Under the pieces are notes generated by a model. That model worked only from the letters and a program-made list of their open reading frames with translations. It was not told the origin of the DNA and did no database searches. DNA of 64,000 nucleotides from Limnohabitans sp. MMS-10A-192 (GTDB lineage Bacteria > Pseudomonadota > Gammaproteobacteria > Burkholderiales > Burkholderiaceae_C), in NCBI RefSeq assembly GCF_003063335.1, contig NZ_NERX01000006.1, forward strand, positions 1-64,000, written 5' to 3'. Below are positions 50,935-59,743 of the stretch, piece by piece (within the stretch, counting starts at the first letter, position 1; each line of letters opens with the position of its first letter). Made by a program: the position numbers and the translations under genes.

Positions 50935-51017
50935 AACATGAGGACAGAAACCATGACAACCCTGTGCCCATCGGGAAAACGCTGGACGCCCCCACAATCA
51001 CGATCAGGGCCGTCCCG

Positions 51018-51386
51018 ATGAACGCCGCAGCGACTGAAACCTTGTATTACCGATTCTTGAAATTGCGCCAATCGGTGAACACCTTGCCAGCCGGTGTGGC
51101 GCTGAGTCCGGTTGAAGCGCTTTTGCTCGAGGAAATAGTGCTGAAGCAACAAGCGCACCAACCCATGACCGTCAGTGAAGCCATTGAACTGTCACACTTG
51201 GCCTCGCCATCTACCTTGCACAAGAAACTGAGCCGTCTCAAGAGCATGGCATTGTTGACGACTGAAAACCGCGACAACGACCACCGAACCAAGTATCTGG
51301 TGCTGACCCCGATCGCTGAGGAATATTTCCGCGCGCTGGGCAAAGCCCTTCAAAAAGCTGTGGACAAACCAACGCGTATCGCATGA
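51018..51386 (+). CDS. MarR-like winged-helix protein
   Basis: The product has 122 residues from the ATG at 51018. Pattern: SPVEALLLEEIVLK, PMTVSEAIELSHLASPSTLH as HTH, and LLTTENRDNDHRTKYLVLTP as wing. Ligand and targets unknown. It follows the XRE gene by 83 bases and ends at a long hairpin shared with the convergent fadJ-like gene. Confidence 0.8.
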   Translation: MNAAATETLYYRFLKLRQSVNTLPAGVALSPVEALLLEEIVLKQQAHQPMTVSEAIELSHLASPSTLHKKLSRLKSMALLTTENRDNDHRTKYLVLTPIAEEYFRALGKALQKAVDKPTRIA

Positions 51387-51389
51387 CCA

Positions 51390-51425
51390 ATCCCATGCAA
51401 AGGCATGAACGCCTCTGCATGGGAT
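51390..51425. terminator. Convergent terminator hairpin
   Basis: ATCCCATGCA pairs with TGCATGGGAT, with a nested AGGC/GCCT pair in the loop. It separates the MarR-like gene (plus) from the fadJ-like gene (minus). Confidence 0.7.
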
Positions 51426-51429
51426 CAAC

Positions 51430-53598
51430 TCAATACACCGGCTGATGCTGCTTCAAGCTGTTGATGACTTCCGCCGTCAGCACAAACCCCGCGCCATACA
51501 ACGCCGCCAATTCAGCACAGCGCTTGGCGAACGCATCCACACCTTGGCCATAGATGAACTGCAGCGCACCACCCGTCCAGGCCGGAAAGCCGATGCCGAA
51601 GATCGAGCCGATGTTGCCGTCGTGCACCGAGGTCAGCACGCCTTCTTGCAGGCAGCGTGCCGTCTCCACGGCTTGGCGGTACAGCAGGCGGTCTTTGATG
51701 TCTTGCTGGCTGTAGACCACGTCGGCTTTTTCAAAGCGGGTTTTCAGCTCGGGCCACAGCACTTTCTTTTGGCCAGCGGGGTAGTCGTAAAAACCACCGC
51801 CTGCGGCGCGGCCGGGGCGATTGAGTTCTTTGACCATGCGCTCGACGAACAACTCGCCGGGCGTGGCGGTGTGGGTTTTGCCTTCTTTGGCAAAGTCTTC
51901 ACGGGTTTGGTCCAGCACATGCACCGACAGCGACAGCGCGGTTTCGTCCAGCACGGCCAAGGGGCCGACCGGCATGCCCACTTGCATGGCCAGGTTTTCG
52001 ATCACGGGGGCGGGAATGCCCTCGCCCAGCATGGCCGCGCCTTCCATCACAAAGGTGCCAAAGGTGCGGCTGGTGTAAAAGCCGCGCGAGTCGTTCACCA
52101 CGATGGGCAGCTTGCCCAGCGCCTGCACATAGTCGTACGCACGGGCGATGGTTTCGTCGTCGGTCTGTGCGCCGCGAATGATCTCCACCAACTGCATCTT
52201 GTCCACAGGGCTGAAGAAGTGGATGCCGACGAATTTGTTGGCGTTGGCGCTGGCCGTGGCCAAGCCGCTGATGGGCAAGGTGGAGGTGTTGCTGGCAAAG
52301 AAGCCGCCTTCGGCCAGCATGGGCTCGGCCTCTTGCGTGACCTTGGCTTTGAGTTCGCGATTTTCAAACACAGCCTCGATGATCAGGTCGCAGCCCTTCA
52401 GGTCTGCGGCGCTGGCGGTGGGTTGGATCAATGACAACAAGGCCGCTTGTTTGTCCGCCGTCATGCGGCCTTTGTCCACGCGCTTTTGTGTGAGCTTGTG
52501 GCTGTAGGCCTTGCCTTTTTCTGCGGCTTCAACGCTCACGTCTTTGAGCACGGTGGCGATGCCCCGGCTGGCTTGTGAATACGCAATGCCCGAGCCCATC
52601 ATGCCCGCGCCCAAAATGCCCACCTTTTGCGGCTTGTAGCGCGGCGCAGCCTTGGGGCGGCTTTGGCCACCCTTGATGCTGTTCATGTTGAAGAAGAAGG
52701 TGTTGATCATGTTGCGCGCCACCTGGCTGGTCATGAGACCGGCGAGGTAACGGCTTTCGATGCGCATGGCGGTGTCAAAGTCCACCATCGCACCTTCGAC
52801 CATGGCGGCCAGCGCCGCTTCTGGGGCAGGGTAAAGGCCGCGTGTTTTTTGCTTGAGTACGGCCGGGGCCACGCTCAGCATGCCCGCAATCTTGGGGTTG
52901 CTCGGCGTGCCACCGGGCATTTTGTAGTCCTTGCGGTCCCACAGGTGCTGGGCCGCTTCGGGCTGGCCCTGGCTTGCCGCGATGTGCGCCAAAGCGCGGG
53001 GGCGCAGTTGGTCGTCAGTGGCCACGATCTCGTGCACCAGGCCCAGCTTTTGGGCTTCTTCGGGGCCAAAGAGTTTGCTCTCCAGCACATAGGGCTGCGC
53101 GGCCATCAGGCCCAGTTGGCGCGTCATTTTGGTGATGCCACCACCACCGGGAATCAAGCCCAGCGTGACTTCGGGCAGACCAAATTGTGTTTTGGGGTTG
53201 GCCGTGGCGATGCGGTGGTGGCCGATCAGTGCCACTTCCCAGCCACCGCCCAGCGCCGTGCCGTTGAGGCAACTGACCACGGGCACGCCCAACGTCTCGA
53301 TGGTGCGAAAAGCTTTCTTGATGCCTTCGATCTCGGCAAAGACACGCGGGCCGTCCGAGGCTTGCGAGCGCATCACGCCTTTGAGGTCGGCCCCTGCAAA
53401 GAAGGTGGACTTGGCCGAGGCCAAGATGATTCCTTTTAAAGACGCCTTGTCTTTGGCAACCTGCTCAGCCGCCTGAGTCAAGTCGGCCTGCCATTGCAGG
53501 CACATGGTGTTGACCGGCGAGCCCTGCTCGTCAAAGGTGATGGTGGCGATGCCGTCCGCCAGTTCGTAGCGCAGTGTTTTCAAAATGATGTTGCTCAT
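51430..53598 (-). CDS. FadB/FadJ-type enoyl-CoA hydratase / 3-hydroxyacyl-CoA dehydrogenase
   Basis: The product has 722 residues from the ATG at 53598. The N-terminal crotonase domain has FFAGADLKGVM and LNGTALGGGWEVAL with GLPEVTLGLIPGGGG (catalytic Glu). The dehydrogenase domain starts VGILGAGMMGSGIAY, with FVGIHFFSPVDKM and FYTSRTFG. It carries out the second and third steps of beta-oxidation. The stop of the thiolase gene lies 16 bases upstream, so thiolase and this gene form the fadA-fadB operon in reversed order. Confidence 0.93.
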   Translation of the reverse strand: MSNIILKTLRYELADGIATITFDEQGSPVNTMCLQWQADLTQAAEQVAKDKASLKGIILASAKSTFFAGADLKGVMRSQASDGPRVFAEIEGIKKAFRTIETLGVPVVSCLNGTALGGGWEVALIGHHRIATANPKTQFGLPEVTLGLIPGGGGITKMTRQLGLMAAQPYVLESKLFGPEEAQKLGLVHEIVATDDQLRPRALAHIAASQGQPEAAQHLWDRKDYKMPGGTPSNPKIAGMLSVAPAVLKQKTRGLYPAPEAALAAMVEGAMVDFDTAMRIESRYLAGLMTSQVARNMINTFFFNMNSIKGGQSRPKAAPRYKPQKVGILGAGMMGSGIAYSQASRGIATVLKDVSVEAAEKGKAYSHKLTQKRVDKGRMTADKQAALLSLIQPTASAADLKGCDLIIEAVFENRELKAKVTQEAEPMLAEGGFFASNTSTLPISGLATASANANKFVGIHFFSPVDKMQLVEIIRGAQTDDETIARAYDYVQALGKLPIVVNDSRGFYTSRTFGTFVMEGAAMLGEGIPAPVIENLAMQVGMPVGPLAVLDETALSLSVHVLDQTREDFAKEGKTHTATPGELFVERMVKELNRPGRAAGGGFYDYPAGQKKVLWPELKTRFEKADVVYSQQDIKDRLLYRQAVETARCLQEGVLTSVHDGNIGSIFGIGFPAWTGGALQFIYGQGVDAFAKRCAELAALYGAGFVLTAEVINSLKQHQPVY

Positions 53599-53614
53599 GG
53601 TGCTCTTTCCCCGA

Positions 53615-54820
53615 TCAAACGCGTTCAACGATGGTGGCGATGCCCATGCCGCCGCCCACACACAAAGTGGCCATGCCGTAACGCAGCTTGCGGCGGTGCA
53701 GCTCGTCGATCAAGATGCCCATGATCATCGCGCCCGTGGCCCCCAGGGGGTGACCCATGGCAATCGCGCCACCATTCACGTTCACCTTGTCGTGCGGCAC
53801 GCCCATCTCTTGCATGAACTTCATGGGCACGGCGGCAAACGCCTCGTTGATCTCGAACAAATCGATCTGGTCAATCGTGAGGCCCGCCTTGGCCAGCGCC
53901 TTCCGCGCTGCGGGCATGGGGCCCGTCAGCATGATGGTCGGATCAGCGCCCGACAAGGCCACCGACACGATGCGCGCACGCGGCGTGAGGCCGTGGGTTT
54001 TACCTGCGGCCTCTGAGCCGATCAGCACAGCCGCTGCGCCGTCCACGATGCCCGACGAGTTGCCTGCGTGGTGCACATGGTGGATGCGCTCGACCTGCGG
54101 GTAGCGCTGCAAAGCCACCGCGTCAAAGCCCATCGCGCCCAGTTGCTCAAACGAGGCTTTGAGGCCGCCCAGTGTTTCCACCGTGGTGCTCGGCTTGATG
54201 AATTCGTCTTGCGCTAGGATGACCTGACCCAGCTTGTCTTTGACCGGAACGACCGAGCCATCGAAATAGCCCGCCGCACGCGCAGCCGTGGCGCGCTTTT
54301 GCGACTCAACCGCGAAGGCGTCGACATCGTGGCGGCTGAAGCCGCTCATGGTGGCGATCAGGTCAGCGCCAATGCCTTGCGGCACAAACAGCGTGGCGCT
54401 GTTGGTCTCGGGGTCTTGCGCCCAGGCACCACCGTCCGAGCCAATCGGCACGCGGCTCATGCTTTCCAGGCCGCCAGCCACGACCAGGTCTTCCCAACCG
54501 CTGCGCACTTTCATGGCGGCCATGTTGACCGCTTCCAAGCCCGAGGCGCAAAAGCGGTTGAGCTGCACGCCCGAGCAGCGCCAGTCCCAGCCTGCCGCCA
54601 GCGCAGCCACTTTGGGGATCACCGAGCCCTGTTCGCCAATCGGCGAGACCACGCCCATGACCACGTCGTCCACCGCTGCAGTGTCGAACTGGTTGCGGCT
54701 TTGCAGCTCGCGCAACACGCCCGACAGCAAGCTGATGGGCTTGACTTCGTGCAGGCTGCCGTCTTTTTTGCCTTTGCCACGCGGTGTGCGTATGGCGTCA
54801 TAAACAAATGCTTCGCTCAT
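53615..54820 (-). CDS. Acetyl-CoA C-acyltransferase (thiolase, FadA-type)
   Basis: The product has 401 residues. Active-site Cys in [15 protein letters not shown]; His in [15 protein letters not shown]; second Cys in [10 protein letters not shown]. It carries out thiolytic cleavage that ends each beta-oxidation round. First gene of the minus operon with the FadB/FadJ-type enzyme. Confidence 0.94.
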   Translation of the reverse strand: MSEAFVYDAIRTPRGKGKKDGSLHEVKPISLLSGVLRELQSRNQFDTAAVDDVVMGVVSPIGEQGSVIPKVAALAAGWDWRCSGVQLNRFCASGLEAVNMAAMKVRSGWEDLVVAGGLESMSRVPIGSDGGAWAQDPETNSATLFVPQGIGADLIATMSGFSRHDVDAFAVESQKRATAARAAGYFDGSVVPVKDKLGQVILAQDEFIKPSTTVETLGGLKASFEQLGAMGFDAVALQRYPQVERIHHVHHAGNSSGIVDGAAAVLIGSEAAGKTHGLTPRARIVSVALSGADPTIMLTGPMPAARKALAKAGLTIDQIDLFEINEAFAAVPMKFMQEMGVPHDKVNVNGGAIAMGHPLGATGAMIMGILIDELHRRKLRYGMATLCVGGGMGIATIVERV

Positions 54821-54895
54821 GCTGTCTCCTGGGGGTCATCAAGGTGTTTGCCCGGTGTTTGCGGGATGCGTCAATCAGTATAGACTTTTACCAAG

Positions 54896-54906
54896 CAAAC
54901 GCTTTG
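54896..54906. promoter_or_regulatory. Candidate fatty-acid regulator operator in the divergent promoter
   Basis: CAAACGCTTTG is a short inverted repeat in the 122-base gap between the thiolase and the divergent acyl-CoA dehydrogenase gene. TetR-type regulators of beta-oxidation (PsrA/FadR-like) bind comparable CAAAC-type palindromes. The match is short, so weak evidence. Confidence 0.3.
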
Positions 54907-54942
54907 TATAAATACCAACTCTGAAGTCTTATAGGTGACACC

Positions 54943-56106
54943 ATGATTGAACGCACACTTTTCAACGCCGACCACGAAGCCTTTCGCGACAGCTTTCGCC
55001 GCTTCATGGACAAGGAAATCGCCCCCCACCACGAGGCCTGGGAAGAGCAAGGCTATGTGGACCGCGCCGTGTGGGACAAGGCCGGAGAAAACGGCTTTTT
55101 GTGCATGACGCTGCCCGAAGCCTATGGCGGCTCGGATGCCGATAAGCTGTATTCGGTGGTGCAGATGGAGGAACTCTCCCGCGCCGGTTTCAGTGGCATT
55201 GGCTACGGCCTGCACAGCGAGATCGTGGCCCCCTACATCCTGCATTACGGCACCGAAGCACAAAAGCAAAAGTACCTGCCCAAGCTGGCCACTGGCGAGA
55301 TGGTAGGCGCGATTGCCATGAGCGAGCCCGCTGCGGGCTCCGACCTGCAAGGCGTCAAAACCACCGCGCTCTTGCAGCCCGATGGCACTTACCTCATCAA
55401 CGGCAGCAAGACTTTCATCACCAACGGCTGGCATGCCGACTTGGTGATTTTGGTGGCCAAGACTGACCCGGCTGCCGGGGCCAAAGGCACCAGCTTGTTT
55501 CTCATCGAGCGTGGCACGCCAGGGTTTGAAAAAGGCAAGCGCTTGAAGAAGCTGGGCCTGAAAGCGCAAGACACGTCTGAGCTGTTCTTTGACAACGTCA
55601 AGGTCAGTGCCGACCAGCTGCTGGGCGGCGCAGCCATGCAGGGCAAGGGCTTCATTTGCCTGATGGAGCAACTGCCTTGGGAGCGCCTGCAGATCGCGAT
55701 TGGCGGCATTGCCGCAGCGCAAGCGGCCATCGACTGGACGGTGCAATACGTGAAAGACCGCAAGGTGTTTGGCCAGGCCGTGGGCAACTACCAAAACACC
55801 CGCTACACCTTGGCCGAGCTGCAAACCGAGGTACAAGTTGCCCGTGTGTTTGTGGACAAGTGCTCTGAACTGTTGCTGCAAGACAAACTCGACACGGCCA
55901 CAGCCAGCATGGCCAAGTACTGGTGCTCGGATTTGCAATGCAAGGTGATGGACGAATGCGTGCAGCTGCACGGCGGCTACGGCTACATGTGGGAATACCC
56001 CATCACCCGCGCCTATGCGGACGCCCGCGTGCAACGCATCTACGGCGGCACCAACGAGATCATGAAAGAAGTGATCTCACGCAGCATGGGTTTGGCGGGG
56101 CGCTGA
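54943..56106 (+). CDS. Acyl-CoA dehydrogenase
   Basis: The product has 387 residues. FAD-dependent family features are AIAMSEPAAGSDLQGVKTTA, INGSKTFITNGWHAD, and IYGGTNEIMKEVISRSMGL at the C terminus. LPWERLQIAIGGIAAAQAAI is also typical. It would start beta-oxidation and lies divergently from the fadA/fadB-type genes. Chain-length preference cannot be read. Confidence 0.93.
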   Translation: MIERTLFNADHEAFRDSFRRFMDKEIAPHHEAWEEQGYVDRAVWDKAGENGFLCMTLPEAYGGSDADKLYSVVQMEELSRAGFSGIGYGLHSEIVAPYILHYGTEAQKQKYLPKLATGEMVGAIAMSEPAAGSDLQGVKTTALLQPDGTYLINGSKTFITNGWHADLVILVAKTDPAAGAKGTSLFLIERGTPGFEKGKRLKKLGLKAQDTSELFFDNVKVSADQLLGGAAMQGKGFICLMEQLPWERLQIAIGGIAAAQAAIDWTVQYVKDRKVFGQAVGNYQNTRYTLAELQTEVQVARVFVDKCSELLLQDKLDTATASMAKYWCSDLQCKVMDECVQLHGGYGYMWEYPITRAYADARVQRIYGGTNEIMKEVISRSMGLAGR

Positions 56107-56134
56107 GCCACTACCCCGTGCCACACCCTTCAGC

Positions 56135-56204
56135 TGTCACCCCGGGCTTGACCCGGGGTCCATCCCCCAACGCACATGGATGCCGGATCAAGTCCGGCAT
56201 GACA
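56135..56204. repeat. 70-base palindromic repeat (copy 1)
   Basis: The repeat runs from TGTCACCCCGGGCTTGACCC to TGCCGGATCAAGTCCGGCAT plus GACA, with terminal TGTCA/TGACA inverted ends and two inner hairpins. The same unit occurs twice at 59480-59681. It lies 8 bases before the tetR start, so it forms that gene's leader. Confidence 0.88.
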
Positions 56205-56212
56205 CCTCAAAA

Positions 56213-56878
56213 ATGATCAGCGCCCCTACCCTTGTTGCGCCCAAGCGTGCCCGTGGTCGGCCGCGTAAAACCGAGCATGAGCGCGACGATGGCAACCGCC
56301 GTCAGGCGCTGATCTCGGCGGCGGCGCAGCTGTTCAAGCTGCAAGGCTACGACGCGACCAGCACACGCGAGATCGCGGCCAAAGTCGGCATGCAGTCAGG
56401 CTCGCCCTTCTACCACTTTGGCAACAAGCAAGACCTCTTGCTGGCCGTGATGGTCGAAGGCATGAAGCAGGCCATCGCTCGCCAGCTGGCCGCCTGCGGT
56501 CAAGCCACACCCACACAAAGCGCGCGCGAACGCCTGCGCAGCCTGATCCGTCACCACTTCGATGTGCTGCTCGGCCCCGACAGCGACTTCATCCCGGTGA
56601 TGCTCTACGAATGGCGTTCGCTGGCGCCTGCACAACGCAAGACCATCACCGAACTCAAAGACGATTACGAAGCCGCCTGGATACCGGTGCTGCAAGCCCT
56701 GCAAGACAGCGGCCAATTGCAAGCGCCGGTGGGTCTCGCGCGGCTGATGATTTTTGGCGCCCTGAATTGGTCGGTGCAGTGGTACGAAGCCCCGCGCCAA
56801 AGCGGCAAGGCCAAGCGAGCTTCGCTGGACGACTTGACCGACACCGCCCTGCAACTTTTTTTACGAGACACCGCATGA
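56213..56878 (+). CDS. TetR-family regulator, AtuR/LiuR-like position
   Basis: The product has 221 residues from the ATG at 56213. A basic leader (PKRARGRPRKTEHERD) precedes the HTH (RRQALISAAAQLFKLQGYDA, TSTREIAAKVGMQSGSPFYH). It overlaps the next gene by ATGA and so belongs to the carboxylase operon, where it presumably acts as repressor released by an acyl-CoA. Confidence 0.87.
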   Translation: MISAPTLVAPKRARGRPRKTEHERDDGNRRQALISAAAQLFKLQGYDATSTREIAAKVGMQSGSPFYHFGNKQDLLLAVMVEGMKQAIARQLAACGQATPTQSARERLRSLIRHHFDVLLGPDSDFIPVMLYEWRSLAPAQRKTITELKDDYEAAWIPVLQALQDSGQLQAPVGLARLMIFGALNWSVQWYEAPRQSGKAKRASLDDLTDTALQLFLRDTA

Positions 56879-57777
56879 ACACCTCGCCCCCTGCAGCCCC
56901 TTACCGATCGGTCTTTTCCCCCGGGCTCCTCAGCGGGCAAGTCATCCTGGTCACCGGCGGCGGCTCGGGCATTGGCCGCTGCACCGCGCACGAGCTGGCC
57001 AGCCTGGGCGCACACGTCGTGCTGGTGGGCCGCAACCCCGACAAGCTGACCGCCACCGCGCAAGAGATCACGGGCGACGGCGGTCAAGCCAGTTGGCACA
57101 GCTGCGACATCCGGCGCGAAGACGATGTGAAAGCCATGGTCGCGCAGGTGGTGCAGCAGCACGGCCGCATTCACGGCTTGGTCAACAACGCGGGCGGTCA
57201 ATACATCTCGCCCTTGGCCAAGACCAGCGCCAAAGGCTGGCAAGCCGTCATCGACACCAACCTCACCGGCGGCTTTTTGGTGGCGCGTGAGTGCTTCAAC
57301 CAAAGCATGCAACAGCACGGCGGCGCGGTGGTCAACATCGTGGCCGACATGTGGGGCTCGATGCCGGGCATGGGCCACAGCGGCGCGGCACGGGCGGGCA
57401 TGGTCAGCTTTACTGAAACGGCCGCGCTCGAATGGGCAGCGCAGGGCGTGCGTGTGAACGCCGTGGCCCCCGGCTACATCGCCAGCAGCGGCATGGACCA
57501 CTACCCGCCTGAGGCTGGCCCCATGCTGCGCGAGATGCGCAACACGGTGCCGCAAGGCCGCTTTGGCACCGAGGCCGAAACATCCGCAGCGATTGTGTTT
57601 TTGCTCTCGCCTGCGGCCAGCTTTGTGAGCGGCACGGTGCTGCGCGTGGACGGTGCGCGCCCGCAAATGCGCATGGGCTGGCAGCAGGCCGTGGCCAAGC
57701 CCGATGTGCAAACACGCGATGCCGTCAAACCCTTTGACGGCTTTCACCGCGCCGTGACCCCCAAGGTTTTCCAATGA
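56875..57777 (+). CDS. Short-chain dehydrogenase, AtuB-like
   Basis: The product has 300 residues. NAD(P) site VTGGGSGIGRCTAHELASLG, NNAGG motif, and C-terminal RVNAVAPGYIASSG are clear. The usual catalytic Tyr-x-x-x-Lys seems replaced: the segment reads GHSGAARAGMVSFTE, with Ala-Ala-Arg-Ala where Tyr and Lys stand in most SDRs, a feature of the 2,4-dienoyl-CoA reductase-like SDR group. Position before the carboxylase beta gene matches atuB in Pseudomonas acyclic terpene clusters. Confidence 0.75.
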   Translation: MNTSPPAAPYRSVFSPGLLSGQVILVTGGGSGIGRCTAHELASLGAHVVLVGRNPDKLTATAQEITGDGGQASWHSCDIRREDDVKAMVAQVVQQHGRIHGLVNNAGGQYISPLAKTSAKGWQAVIDTNLTGGFLVARECFNQSMQQHGGAVVNIVADMWGSMPGMGHSGAARAGMVSFTETAALEWAAQGVRVNAVAPGYIASSGMDHYPPEAGPMLREMRNTVPQGRFGTEAETSAAIVFLLSPAASFVSGTVLRVDGARPQMRMGWQQAVAKPDVQTRDAVKPFDGFHRAVTPKVFQ

Positions 57778-59384
57778 ATTTCGAATCCACCTGGAACCCG
57801 CACAGCCCCGTGGCCCAGCAGCGGCGCGAGGCCGCACTGGCCCGCTTGGCGCAGTGGCAGGCCTTGCAAGAGCGCGCAGCGCTTGCCTCGGCCCAATCCA
57901 AACCAGTCTTCGACAAACGCGGGCAGTTGCTGCCGCGTGAACGTGTGGCCTTGCTGCTGGACCCCGGCGCACCGTTTTTGCCGCTGTGCGCGCTGGCGGG
58001 CTTCATGCAAGACACCCCCGATCCGGCCAAGTCGGTGCCCGGCGGCGGCATGATCGCGGGCATTGGCTTCATCAGTGGTATGCGCTGCATGGTGGTGGCC
58101 AGTGACTCGGGCATCGAAGCCGGGGCGATTCAGGCGCGGGGCCTTGAAAAAATCTTGCGCGTGCAAGAGCTGGCCCTGGAAAACAAATTGCCGTTTGTGC
58201 ACCTGGTCGAAAGCGCCGGGGCCAACCTGATGCAGTACAAGGTCGAGGGCTTTGTGCTGGGGGGCAGCTTGTTTCGCAACCTGGCGCGCTTGTCGGCGGC
58301 GGGCCTGCCGGTGCTCACCGTGCAACACGGCTCGGGCACCGCAGGCGGGGCCTACATGCCGGGGCTGAGTGACACCGTGATCATGGTGCGCGGCAGGTCG
58401 CGCGCCTTTCTGGCGGGGCCCCCTTTGCTCAAAGCCGCCACCGGTGAAGTGGCGACCGAAGAAGATCTGGGCGGGGCCGAGATGCACACCAGCGTCTCGG
58501 GCTTGGGTGAATACCTGTGCGAAGACGACCGCCACGCGCTGGGCACGGCCCGCGATGTGGTGGCGCGTTGGGATTGGCCAGCGCACAGCACGCGCAAAGA
58601 TGCCAAGCCCCCGCGCCTGGACGCCGAAGAACTGCTGGGCCTGATGCCCGCCCACCACCGCGAACCCATCGACATGCGCGAAGTCATCTTGCGCTTGGTG
58701 GACGACTCGGATTTTCTGGAGTTCAAACCGCTGTTTGGCGCGGCCACGGTGTGTGCGCAGGCCCGCATCGGCGGGCATTCGGTGGGCATCATCAGCAACA
58801 ACGGCCCCATCGATGTGGCCGGGGCCAACAAGGCCACGCACTTCATCCAGTGGATGTGCCAACTGGGTCACCCCATCGTCTATCTGCAAAACACCACCGG
58901 CTACATGGTGGGCAAAGACAGCGAGCAAGGCGGCATGATCAAGCACGGCTCCAAGATGATCCAAGCCGTGACCAGCGCCACCGTGCCGCAAATCACCATC
59001 CAGTGCGGGGCCTCGTTTGGCGCGGGCAATTACGGCATGTGCGGGCGAGGTTATGCGCCGCGCTTTTTGTTCAGCTGGCCGGGGGCCAAGACAGCGGTGA
59101 TGGGCGGCGAGCAAGCCGCCCGCACCATGCAGATCGTGGCCGAAGCCGGCATGGCCCGCAAAGGCATCACGCCCGACCCCGACAAAATGCAGGCCCAGTT
59201 CGACAAGATCGTGGCCTTGTTTGAAGCGCAGGCCGATGCTTTCTACACCAGCGGCCTGGTGCTGGATGACGGTGTGATCGACCCGCGCGACACCCGCAGC
59301 GTGCTGAGCTTTTGTCTGGACACCTGCTTGGAAGCTGCAGCCCGTCAAGCCCGCGCCATGACGTTTGGCGTGGCTCGCATGTGA
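57774..59384 (+). CDS. Acyl-CoA carboxylase beta subunit (geranyl- or methylcrotonyl-CoA carboxylase)
   Basis: The product has 536 residues with the two crotonase-fold halves of carboxyltransferases: FVHLVESAGANLMQYK, VQHGSGTAGGAYMPGLSD and, in the second half, GPIDVAGANKATHFIQW and SFGAGNYGMCGRGYAPR. Overlaps the SDR gene by ATGA. The order SDR, beta subunit, acyl-CoA dehydrogenase, hydratase, biotin subunit is that of atuBCDEF; the leucine (liu) cluster has a similar set without the SDR. I prefer Atu, but the substrate is unproven. Confidence 0.85.
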   Translation: MNFESTWNPHSPVAQQRREAALARLAQWQALQERAALASAQSKPVFDKRGQLLPRERVALLLDPGAPFLPLCALAGFMQDTPDPAKSVPGGGMIAGIGFISGMRCMVVASDSGIEAGAIQARGLEKILRVQELALENKLPFVHLVESAGANLMQYKVEGFVLGGSLFRNLARLSAAGLPVLTVQHGSGTAGGAYMPGLSDTVIMVRGRSRAFLAGPPLLKAATGEVATEEDLGGAEMHTSVSGLGEYLCEDDRHALGTARDVVARWDWPAHSTRKDAKPPRLDAEELLGLMPAHHREPIDMREVILRLVDDSDFLEFKPLFGAATVCAQARIGGHSVGIISNNGPIDVAGANKATHFIQWMCQLGHPIVYLQNTTGYMVGKDSEQGGMIKHGSKMIQAVTSATVPQITIQCGASFGAGNYGMCGRGYAPRFLFSWPGAKTAVMGGEQAARTMQIVAEAGMARKGITPDPDKMQAQFDKIVALFEAQADAFYTSGLVLDDGVIDPRDTRSVLSFCLDTCLEAAARQARAMTFGVARM

Positions 59385-59404
59385 GGATGTTTCATGCCTG
59401 AAAT

Positions 59405-59700
59405 TTCGCGCACGCCACCCTCCGTCGTCACCCCAGGCATGACACCTTCCCTTGTCACCCCAGGCTTGACTTCCCCTTCTGTCACCCCGGGCTTGACCCG
59501 GGGTCCATCCCCCTTCACGCATGGATGCCGGATCAAGTCCGGCATGACAAGTTTCTGTGTCACCCCGCACACAACACTCTTCTCTGTCACCCCGGGATTG
59601 ACTTCGCCTTCTGTCGCCCCGGGCTTGACCCGGGGCCCATCCCCCTTCACACATGCATGCCGGATCAAGCCCGGCATGACAGGCCTCTGCATCATCCCCG
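59405..59700. repeat. Array of 70-base palindromic repeats inside the carboxylase operon
   Basis: Two full copies lie at 59480-59549 and 59612-59681, related to 56135-56204. Three or more partial arms (GTCACCCCAGGC, GTCACCCCGGGATTGACT) stand before and between. It fills the 359-base gap 59385-59743; the open frame across it encodes only repeat-derived peptide. It may form RNA hairpins that set expression of the upstream and downstream halves of the operon. Confidence 0.85.
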
Positions 59701-59743
59701 GCAAGACAGTTCCATAAACACCCCACGCACCAGGAGACACCCC

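Noticed and set aside
59394..59717. A 107-codon frame encoding repeated TPGLTRGPSP-like peptide
   Set aside because: The peptide is a translation of the 70-base palindromic repeats and not a gene.
57744..59726. A 660-codon open frame on the minus strand opposite the carboxylase beta gene
   Set aside because: It is antisense to a convincing gene, partly made of repeat-derived peptide, and has no recognisable domain.
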